Shown here in pieces: positions 24,279 to 31,239 of a stretch of 56,043 bases of DNA. Origin of the DNA: Dehalococcoidia bacterium (GTDB lineage: Bacteria > Chloroflexota > Dehalococcoidia > Dehalococcoidales > BS750m-G39); assembly GCA_030608005.1 (NCBI GenBank), contig JAUWIX010000004.1, positions 1 to 56,043 on the forward strand, in the 5' to 3' direction. The first letter of the stretch is position 1. Every line of letters begins with the position of its first letter. The notes under the pieces were generated by a model. That model made no database searches. It had not been told where the DNA came from and worked only from the letters and a program-made list of their open reading frames with translations. The translations under genes and the position numbers were made by a program.

Positions 24279-25250
24279 TTATCCCACGCCCAGACGACAT
24301 TGGAAAACTATATGTTCGCCATTCCGCTTGTGATGAATGGAGAGCACCTTAAGGTCACTAGTCTCTGAACGTAATTTCTCCTTAAGCTGCTTTGTGGAAG
24401 GGCTTGCTTGTAGAATAAGATTAAAACTACTATCTGAAATTTCAGGATAAAAGGTGCTGTGGGGATTTCCTTCGGGATGCACCTCTGCCATAATCCTTAG
24501 ACGTGGTCGTACCGAAGCTCCTTCTATAATCTGAGACGCTGCTATTATAGTTTGATCTGTAATATGGGAGAGAGCTTCTTCAACTTGTTTAAGAGTTTCT
24601 GGGGGTATCGTTATTGCCTTTCTTTGTAAATGACCTCTTAGAACATTTAAAAACATTTGGTTAATAAGATGCTCTTTTGGCATCGTCTCGAAGAAAGAAC
24701 CATCAATTATAGAAACCTTTACTCTCTCATCATTCTTATAAGTTCTTACCAGATAAAATGCTCTTCTTTGATAAGCATAATAACTTTCAGTCTTAGCGAG
24801 TTCGCCATCTTTGATAGCGGCTATTCTCGAAACAAGGTTAGTGCCATTAATTACATCTATCTCCTCAAGGCTTTTATATTTAGTGGGAAGTGTTGAGTTA
24901 AAGGAGGCTATGCTTCCACTTTTTGAATCCTTTAACTCTAGCAAGCTTCCGCAGGTTAGTTTGTTCTCATAATTTATTGCCTTGAATAAAAAATCAGGGA
25001 ATTGTTCTGATTTTGAGTATAAAAGTCTTTCGTCTATTCCCTGGCTCTTAAGCCAGCTTTTATTTAGGTTGCTCCAGAAGTCGTGCTTATATTTTTGATA
25101 TGTGTCCCTTCGATTATCAATATAAGCCAGATTATTTCTACTTGCCTCTAAGACCATCTTCTCCAAAGGGGAGTGAAGAGTAAGCATTTTCTTCCTTAAA
25201 CTATTCGTTACTCCAATGAAAAGCTCTGTAATATCGGCAAATTCATACAT
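24279..25250 (-). CDS. Type II restriction endonuclease (predicted, PD-(D/E)xK-like)
   Basis: Paired with the DNA methyltransferase gene immediately upstream. In the 323-residue protein, FPDFLFKAINY followed by CGSLLELKDSKSGSIASF gives a PD...ELK pattern consistent with a PD-(D/E)xK nuclease core at about residues 80-115. I do not recognise the specificity. The start is ATG 25250, preceded by gggaggctttttg; it overlaps the methyltransferase stop by eight bases (ATGTATGA), a coupling that would delay nuclease production until after methyltransferase translation. The nuclease assignment rests on the pair and the motif, not on a known family match. Confidence 0.75.
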   Translation of the reverse strand: MYEFADITELFIGVTNSLRKKMLTLHSPLEKMVLEASRNNLAYIDNRRDTYQKYKHDFWSNLNKSWLKSQGIDERLLYSKSEQFPDFLFKAINYENKLTCGSLLELKDSKSGSIASFNSTLPTKYKSLEEIDVINGTNLVSRIAAIKDGELAKTESYYAYQRRAFYLVRTYKNDERVKVSIIDGSFFETMPKEHLINQMFLNVLRGHLQRKAITIPPETLKQVEEALSHITDQTIIAASQIIEGASVRPRLRIMAEVHPEGNPHSTFYPEISDSSFNLILQASPSTKQLKEKLRSETSDLKVLSIHHKRNGEHIVFQCRLGVG

Positions 25251-26127
25251 CAAAAAGCCTCCCTTGCTCACTAATAGTTGCTTCCTCGACCGGCCAAATT
25301 TCTTTCAAATTTGGCGTGAAGCTATAGTAAGTGTAATAATGAAGAACACTATCGGCAGGTCTCAGCGATTTTAAACGCATTTTACTGATTCTGACATGCT
25401 CAGGGTCTATTTCTATGCCTATGGAGTTTCTCATTAATTGATGAGCAACAATCAAAGTAGTTCCTGTTCCAGCAAGGGGGTCAAAAACTGTATCTCCGGA
25501 TAGGGTAGAGGATAAAATTATCCTTAAAAGTAAAGCAACAGGTGATTGCTGTGTATGAACCCTGTTTCCCTTGCTATCTCTTAGTGCTTCGTCTCCTGCA
25601 AAATACCCTGATGTCAATTCTCTGATATCATCCCATATATCTGTAACATAAACTCCGTTAGTTCTTTCATACTTATACTCCGGCAAGAGTGGTAGGTCTA
25701 TGCGCAATTTATTAAATACTCTTGGCTTATATCCTTTAGTGGCATAAGCTATAATTTGATGTTGTTTAGAGAATCTAAATTCACTTGGAACTGCAGAGGT
25801 TTTCTTCTTCCAAATAATCAAATTCTGAAATGTCCAGCCTGTTTCCCTGAGCAGCTTTAATACTTGTTCAGCGTTCTTCTCTCTTTGCATGAAATAAATA
25901 GCTCCTCCCTCCACCGTCGCCTTGTAAACTTCTGACAAAATCTGTACTAACCAAGCCCAGTATGTATCATCAGACTGGTTATCATCAAAGAACCTGTATT
26001 CCTTACCTTGCCTATAAGGGGGGTCAAGAAAAGTAAGGTGAATATCGCTTATAGAGCCTTTGCTGAAGTATTCAAGGCAATCTCCCTCTAGCACTTGGCT
26101 ATATGTAGTTGTCCTACTTATTGTCAT
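25243..26127 (-). CDS. Type II DNA methyltransferase, beta-group (probable N6-adenine)
   Basis: The motif order identifies a beta-class amino-methyltransferase: motif IV FLDPPYRQGKEY comes first (about residues 35-45) and the SAM-binding motif FDPLAGTGTTLIVAHQLMRNSIGIEIDPEH lies near the C-terminus. DPPY favours N6-adenine methylation, though N4-cytosine cannot be excluded. The target-recognition region lies between (KKKTSAVPSEFRFSKQHQIIAYATKG). The protein is about 294 residues from ATG 26127, which lies 19 bases after the topA stop; an in-frame GTG at 26160 overlaps topA and is less likely. With the nuclease it forms a complete type II system inserted between topA and xerC. Confidence 0.9.
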   Translation of the reverse strand: MTISRTTTYSQVLEGDCLEYFSKGSISDIHLTFLDPPYRQGKEYRFFDDNQSDDTYWAWLVQILSEVYKATVEGGAIYFMQREKNAEQVLKLLRETGWTFQNLIIWKKKTSAVPSEFRFSKQHQIIAYATKGYKPRVFNKLRIDLPLLPEYKYERTNGVYVTDIWDDIRELTSGYFAGDEALRDSKGNRVHTQQSPVALLLRIILSSTLSGDTVFDPLAGTGTTLIVAHQLMRNSIGIEIDPEHVRISKMRLKSLRPADSVLHYYTYYSFTPNLKEIWPVEEATISEQGRLFDV

Positions 26128-26146
26128 CTTTTGCTCTACCCTTAAC

Positions 26147-28273
26147 TTACTTCCATTCACTATTTCGTGTCAATTTGCCTTTATACTCACATTTAGTGCA
26201 TTTTGCCCAGTTTCTCTGGTATGTGGTGAGGAGTCCACCACACTTGGGGCAGGGCTGGGGGAGGGGTCTAAGATTGGTGGCAAACTGGCAATCAGGGTAG
26301 TTGCTACAACCGTAAAAGGTGCGCTTCTTTTTGCTCCGCTTCTCCACCAGCTCACCACCACACTGCGGACATTTAACCCCAAGCTTGACCTGAAAAGATT
26401 TGGTATATTTGCACTCAGGGTAGCCACTACAGGCTAAGAACTTCCCAAAACGCCCGAATTTGACTACTATAGGCTTGCCACATTCAGGGCAAATTTCCTC
26501 GGTTAGCTCCTCTAACTTCACCTTCTCCATAAGCAGGGAGGCGTTCTGCAGGCTCTTGTCAAAGGGTGTATAGAAATCTTGAACCACCCCCACCCAATTC
26601 TTGTTTTCATTGGCTACCTTGTCTAGTTCCTCCTCCATATGAGCGGTAAATTCAATGTTAACGATGTCAGCAAAATATTTGTTGAGCAGGTCATTGACCA
26701 CTATACCTAGCTCCGTAGGCTGAAAGCTGCCGCCAGCCTTGGTGACATACTCCCGCTCCTGAATGGTGGACAGGATGGGAGCGTAGGTGCTGGGACGCCC
26801 GATACCCCATTGTTCCAACATCTTTATTAGTGTGGCTTCGGTAAAGCGTGGTGGGGGTTTGGTAAAATGCTGCTCAGGGAAAAGCCCCAGAAGCTCAAGC
26901 TTATTGCCCTTCTCTAACTGGGGAAGGGTAGAGATTCTCTTCCCTTCTTCAGCTTCATCTTTCCCCTCGGTATAGAGAACCATAAACCCGGGAAACCTGG
27001 TAACAGAGCTGGAAGCTCTTAGCAGATAGTTGGCTTTAGAATAGGGGCGTCTGGCTTGAATATCAACGGCGGTATTATCAAAAGTCGCTGCTGACATCTG
27101 GCTAGCCACCATTCGTTTCCAGATGAGCTGGTAAAGCTTAAATTGGGCATCGGTAAGGTGTGGTTTAAGCAGGGAGGGCTCCCGCCAGATTTTAGTGGGA
27201 CGGATAGCTTCGTGAGCCTCTTGCGCCCCCTTTACAGTTCTGGTGAAGGAACGGGCATGCGATGGAGCAAACTGAGAGCCATACTTATCAATAATAAATT
27301 CTCTGGTTTCAGCAATGGCTGAGCGGGCTACCCTGGTGGAGTCGGTACGCATATAGGTGATGAGCCCTACACTCCCCTCATCGCCTATAGGGAGACCCTC
27401 ATAAAGCTCCTGAGCCACACGCATAGTTAGTTTGGCGGTGAAGTGGAGTTTGCGCCATGCCTCCTGTTGTAGCGTGCTGGTTATAAACGGTGGCGCCGGC
27501 TGGCGGGTTACCTTTTTGGTGCTTACTTTGATAACCTTATAGCTGGCTTGTTTTAGCTCATCACCGAGTTCAGTCGCTTCTTCCTCGGTATGAATATCTA
27601 TCTTGGTGCCATCGGTAAGACCAATCAGCATGGCTCTAAAAGCTGTCACCTCGGCAGAGGGTGTTTTCTTGGCTAACTCAGCCTCAATAGTCCAGTACTC
27701 CACCGGGATAAATTTCTCAATTTCCCTCTCACGGTCAACAATAATCCTTAGTGCCACCGACTGAACTCTACCTGCTGACAGACCCCTCCTTACCTTCTGC
27801 CAGAGTAATGGGCTGAGCTTATAGCCTACCAATCTATCCAGGACACGCCTCGCCTGCTGGGCATTGACCAATTGCATATCTATAGAGCGAGGATGGTCAA
27901 AGGCACGCTTGATAGCTTCCTTGGTTATTTCGTGAAAGATGACACGGCGGTAGGGTATGCGGTTCCATTTTGTCACCTCGGCTAGATGCCAGGAGATAGC
28001 CTCCCCCTCGCGGTCTGGGTCTGTGGCTAGATACACTGTAGAGGCAGTTTTAGCTGCCTGTTTAAGCTCGTTTACAATCTTACTTTTCGCCCTCGGCACC
28101 ACATATTTAGGGGCAAAGCCCTTTTCAATGTTTACCCCTAGCTGGCTCCTGGGCAAGTCTCTTACATGACCCATTGAGGCTTTGAGGCTATAGTTACCGC
28201 CTAACAGCTTACTCAGCGTTCTGGCCTTAGCCGGCGACTCAACTATAACTAAATTTTTCTTCCTCGTCCTAAT
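26147..28273 (-). CDS. topA: DNA topoisomerase I; frame extends to 28273 but no canonical start codon found
   Basis: Type IA topoisomerase relaxing negative supercoils. The Toprim domain begins KKNLVIVESPAKARTLSKLL, with the catalytic Glu, and continues to YLATDPDREGEAISWHL. The active-site Tyr is in SVGLITYMRTDSTRVA. Three C-terminal zinc fingers are present: CPECGKPIV...CSGYPEC, CPQCGGELV...CSNYPDC and CPKCGGLL...CTKC. The first ATG (28174) falls inside the conserved sequence ASMGHVRDLP and would delete the catalytic Glu. Upstream to the in-frame stop there is no ATG, GTG or TTG. An ATT at 28273 and an AGG at 28264, where ATG would be expected before KKNLVIVESP, are the only candidates. I give the extended frame from 28273. 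Confidence 0.93.
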   Translation of the reverse strand: MRTRKKNLVIVESPAKARTLSKLLGGNYSLKASMGHVRDLPRSQLGVNIEKGFAPKYVVPRAKSKIVNELKQAAKTASTVYLATDPDREGEAISWHLAEVTKWNRIPYRRVIFHEITKEAIKRAFDHPRSIDMQLVNAQQARRVLDRLVGYKLSPLLWQKVRRGLSAGRVQSVALRIIVDREREIEKFIPVEYWTIEAELAKKTPSAEVTAFRAMLIGLTDGTKIDIHTEEEATELGDELKQASYKVIKVSTKKVTRQPAPPFITSTLQQEAWRKLHFTAKLTMRVAQELYEGLPIGDEGSVGLITYMRTDSTRVARSAIAETREFIIDKYGSQFAPSHARSFTRTVKGAQEAHEAIRPTKIWREPSLLKPHLTDAQFKLYQLIWKRMVASQMSAATFDNTAVDIQARRPYSKANYLLRASSSVTRFPGFMVLYTEGKDEAEEGKRISTLPQLEKGNKLELLGLFPEQHFTKPPPRFTEATLIKMLEQWGIGRPSTYAPILSTIQEREYVTKAGGSFQPTELGIVVNDLLNKYFADIVNIEFTAHMEEELDKVANENKNWVGVVQDFYTPFDKSLQNASLLMEKVKLEELTEEICPECGKPIVVKFGRFGKFLACSGYPECKYTKSFQVKLGVKCPQCGGELVEKRSKKKRTFYGCSNYPDCQFATNLRPLPQPCPKCGGLLTTYQRNWAKCTKCEYKGKLTRNSEWK

Positions 28274-29390
28274 CCACCTTTACCCGGTACGCCTCTCTTG
28301 CTTCCCGAGACAGAATATAATTCATAGCTCCTACCTGCTTTACCAAACCCTTGAGCTCCATCATAGCTAAAGTGCTGCTGACCGTTGATATAGGCAGACC
28401 GCTATTGCGGCAGACCTCATCAATATGGGTGGGCTCAGCACCCAGTTGCCTTAGCAACAGGGATTCGGTATCGGAGGCTGGTATAACCTCTTTAATCTCC
28501 ATCTGGTGAGCTACAGCAGTCAAATTCAATTCCTCTAAAATATCGGTGTAGTCACGAATTAGCTTAGCCCCTTCCTGGATAAGGTGGTTAGTCCCTCTGC
28601 TGGCTGGTGATAGAATACTACCCGGGACAGCGAACACCTCTCTATTTTGCTCCAGTGCCAGATGAGCAGTAATCATAGCCCCGCTAGTCTCACCAGCCTC
28701 AACCACTAACACCCCGAGGCTTAGCCCGCTCATAATCCGATTACGTCGGGGAAAGTTATCAGCCTTAGGTCTGGTGCCTAGCGGATACTCGCTTATCACT
28801 GCCCCTTGCTGAATAATATTGCGAGCTAGAGAGGCATTCTCACCAGGGTAAACGATATCCAGCCCAGAGGCAAATACAGCAATCGTCCTACCCTCTGCCT
28901 CCAGGGCACTGCGGTGGGCTACAGAGTCAATTCCTTTAGCCAAGCCGCTTACAATGGTGATTTTGTTTCGAGCTAAATCAGCCACTATCTCCTCTGCTGC
29001 CTGTCTGCCATAAACGGTAGCCCGGCGGGTGCCTACCACTGCCAGACACCACTCATCCTCGGGGAGCAGGGAACCCCTGACATAAAGTATGGGGGGATAA
29101 TCATATATCTCCTTGAGCCGAGATGGATAATCCGGGTCATGCCAGATAAGCGCCTTTACCCCGTAGCGGTCTAACTTTTCCATCTCCGCTTCCAGGGAAA
29201 TCTTGGGTCGCCAGTAGGTGATGGCATTTATTGAGCCGCTATCCAGTCCCGAGCGCTTTAGGTCAGCGGGGGTAGCTTGCCATGCCTCCTCCAGGCTACC
29301 AAAATAGCTTTCAAGCTGTGAGAGTTTGACCCTCCCAATGCGAGGTATAATACTAAAGCCTACCCAGTATTTAATGTCTTTATCAGTCAT
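28269..29390 (-). CDS. dprA: DNA-processing protein DprA/Smf
   Basis: Loads RecA on incoming single-stranded DNA during transformation. The Rossmann-like core is visible: VVGTRRATVYGRQAAEEIV, ITIVSGLAKGIDSVAHRSAL, VFASGLDIVYPGENASLAR, GAVISEYPLGTRPKADNFPRRNRIMSGLSLGVLVVEAG and GTNHLIQEGAKLI. An N-terminal SAM-like domain (residues 1-80) and a C-terminal winged-helix DprA domain (TEPTHIDEVCRNSGLPIS... about residues 310-370) complete the 373 residues. dprA-topA order is conserved in many bacteria. The dprA stop overlaps the topA frame. Confidence 0.95.
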   Translation of the reverse strand: MTDKDIKYWVGFSIIPRIGRVKLSQLESYFGSLEEAWQATPADLKRSGLDSGSINAITYWRPKISLEAEMEKLDRYGVKALIWHDPDYPSRLKEIYDYPPILYVRGSLLPEDEWCLAVVGTRRATVYGRQAAEEIVADLARNKITIVSGLAKGIDSVAHRSALEAEGRTIAVFASGLDIVYPGENASLARNIIQQGAVISEYPLGTRPKADNFPRRNRIMSGLSLGVLVVEAGETSGAMITAHLALEQNREVFAVPGSILSPASRGTNHLIQEGAKLIRDYTDILEELNLTAVAHQMEIKEVIPASDTESLLLRQLGAEPTHIDEVCRNSGLPISTVSSTLAMMELKGLVKQVGAMNYILSREAREAYRVKVD

Positions 29391-29432
29391 TTCCTAAGCA
29401 TTCTAGCATAGAGGCGAACTACTGACAATCGG

Positions 29433-29745
29433 GATTGTTTATCCACCTCACCCCCTTAATCCCCCTCTCCATGATATGGATATGTATTCCTATCATGAGG
29501 GGGAGGACTGTTTTAAGAGGGGCTTCGCCCCTCTTCGACCCTTCTTTAAACCTTATCTCATACCAAGAGGAAGGTAATATCTTTGAAAGGCTGTAGCCCT
29601 TCTTAGTAAAACCCCCACTTTTATTTAGGGGAAATATGAATCTTTAAGGGAAGTATGAAGGGGCGTTAGCCCCTTCAAAAAATACAATTCCCCTTCCCCT
29701 TACTAAGGGGAAGGGGATAAAGGGGATAGGGTTTCCAATTATCAA
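29433..29745 (+). repeat. Palindromic intergenic repeats, copy 6 (compound), in the 29391-29839 gap
   Basis: The gap of about 450 bases between dprA and tRNA-Ser holds no gene. It begins gattgtttatccacctcacc, then has a ccccctctcc stem interrupted by catgatatggatatgtattc (29471 region), aagaggggcttcgcccctctt, a degenerate middle, gaaggggcgttagccccttc, and ccccttcccctt..aaggggaagggg with the end ataaaggggatagggtttcc. A further small palindrome agaggcgaagcctct follows at about 29770-29784. It looks like two or more elements nested or fused. Confidence 0.8.
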
Positions 29746-29839
29746 AAGATAAAAAGTGGAGAGCCGGAAAGAGGCGAAGCCTCTCTTAGCCAGCTCATTA
29801 GGAGGACGGAGCTTCTTATCTCAGAATCTCAGAATAGGG

Positions 29840-29928
29840 TGGCGGAGAGGGGGGGATTCGAACCCACGGTAGCCAAAGGCTACACGCGCTCTCCAGGCGC
29901 GCCTGATAGTCCACTCCAGCACCTCTCC
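29840..29928 (-). tRNA. tRNA-Ser (anticodon GGA)
   Basis: Acceptor stem GGAGAGG/CCTCTCC, discriminator G and an encoded CCA. The anticodon stem-loop CGCGC-CTGGAGA-GCGCG gives anticodon GGA. A long variable arm and the T-loop GTTCGAATC fit class II tRNA-Ser. It is followed by a second tRNA-Ser upstream in transcription order. Confidence 0.93.
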
Positions 29929-29940
29929 ACTCAGATGTTG

Positions 29941-30028
29941 CGGAGAGGGTGGGATTCGAACCCACGCTCCACTTTTAGCGGAGACCGCTTTTCGAGAGCG
30001 GCACCATAAACCACTCGGACACCTCTCC
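29941..30028 (-). tRNA. tRNA-Ser (anticodon CGA)
   Basis: Acceptor GGAGAGG/CCTCTCC, D-arm TGTCCGAGTGGTTTATGGTG, anticodon arm CCGCT-CTCGAAA-AGCGG giving CGA, a long variable arm and T-loop GTTCGAATC. CCA is not encoded (CAA follows the discriminator), unlike its neighbour. An extended -10 (TGGTATAAT, minus strand, around 30043-30051) lies just upstream and probably drives both tRNAs. Confidence 0.93.
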
Positions 30029-30059
30029 CTGGTTACACGGTAATTATACCATCTTTTGC

Positions 30060-31064
30060 TCAGGCTAGGGTATAGCTGAAATAAGCCCCAAGCAAGAATA
30101 GCGCTATCAGAGCCAGATTACACCAGCTTAGCCTGAGAAATCTTTTCGGTCTGAAGTGGAGCCCAGCTATAAATATCCCGGTCATCAATATGACCACCAG
30201 AGCAGTGGTGAGATGGCTCTCCGAGACCGAAGCCAGAATAGGACCCTGTAAATAAAGCAGGTCGTCTATGGGGATGACAGTCATATTAAATAGATTTGAG
30301 CCTATCATATTGGCAACAGCCATGTCCACTGCCCCCATCCTCATTGCGGCGAAGGAGACGGTGATTTCAGGCAGGGTAGTGGTGAAACCGAGGAGGAGGC
30401 TGCCGACAAAGCTTTGCCCCCACCCGGTAATGGCAGCTATCTCGTCTCCGATTATTGCCAGCCATGTTCCAGCGCCAATGATAAAGGCAGCCGCTATAGC
30501 GAAATAGAGGCATACCCTCCTCAGGGGTATCTCTCCATAATCTGGCTCGGCTCTCTGGTCACTTGCTTGGGGAGAAGGCTGCCGCTGTTCGGAGCGCAAG
30601 ATTTTCCACATAAAGACAAGATATAAAAGGATAATAATAGGGGTATACCACCCTATCCAGCCTATGCCCAAGGCTGAAAAGCGGCTGCTGATAAAGATAG
30701 AGACAGCAGCAACCACGACTAGAACCATGCTGAGCCACCCTGTCAATCGGTGAGTTGGGCTAACTGCACTCAACAGGGAGCCATTGTGGTAGGCAATATC
30801 AAGCAGTGCCAGGTTCAAAAGATTAAAGCTGTTGGCACCAAAGAGGTTGCCGATGGTTAAATCAGGAGCACCGACTAAGGTAACAGCACTTATCCCGGTG
30901 AAGAGCTCAGGCAGGGAGGTAACCAAGGCGAGGAGAACAACCCCTATCCACACTCCACCGAGCCCGCTCTTGCGGGCAATAATGTCTCCATACCTTGCTA
31001 TCGCCCGCCCCGAGAAGAAGATGATTAAGATGCATAAAATAAACTTTACCCATACCCAGACCAA
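30060..31064 (-). CDS. Sodium/calcium exchanger family (CaCA) membrane protein
   Basis: An antiporter-type protein with about ten to eleven helices in two inverted halves. The two alpha-repeats are visible: ALVTSLPELFTGISAVTLVGAPDLTIGNLFGANSFNLLNLALLDI in the first half and LLGFTTTLPEITVSFAAMRMGAVDMAVANMIGSNLFNMTVIPIDD in the second, each split here by the family's conserved SLPE/TLPE and G(A/S)N.FN residues. It probably exchanges Ca2+ for Na+ or H+. I favour TTG 31064 (MVWVWVKF), with aaggggg upstream, over TTG 31115, which has none; the first would give 334 residues. It is divergent from a P-type cation ATPase. Confidence 0.87.
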   Translation of the reverse strand: MVWVWVKFILCILIIFFSGRAIARYGDIIARKSGLGGVWIGVVLLALVTSLPELFTGISAVTLVGAPDLTIGNLFGANSFNLLNLALLDIAYHNGSLLSAVSPTHRLTGWLSMVLVVVAAVSIFISSRFSALGIGWIGWYTPIIILLYLVFMWKILRSEQRQPSPQASDQRAEPDYGEIPLRRVCLYFAIAAAFIIGAGTWLAIIGDEIAAITGWGQSFVGSLLLGFTTTLPEITVSFAAMRMGAVDMAVANMIGSNLFNMTVIPIDDLLYLQGPILASVSESHLTTALVVILMTGIFIAGLHFRPKRFLRLSWCNLALIALFLLGAYFSYTLA

Positions 31065-31145
31065 GGTGTGCCCCCTTGCCAAAGCCACTTTATTGGCATC
31101 GCAGGGAAATGTCAATATTGGCTTCTTTCACCACGGACGAACTTT

Positions 31146-31154
31146 TGTTATAAT
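31146..31154 (+). promoter_or_regulatory. Extended -10 promoter for the P-type ATPase gene
   Basis: TGTTATAAT: an exact TATAAT (31149-31154) with TG one base upstream (extended -10). No good -35 is visible at 16-18 bp. It lies in the divergent spacer between the exchanger and ATPase genes. Confidence 0.5.
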
Positions 31155-31239
31155 GACATAGTTTTTGTCTCTACCTGCTTTTTGTGATATAAGAGAGACT
31201 TTGGGCTGACCCTCACCATGATACGGAGGAGGTATTTGA

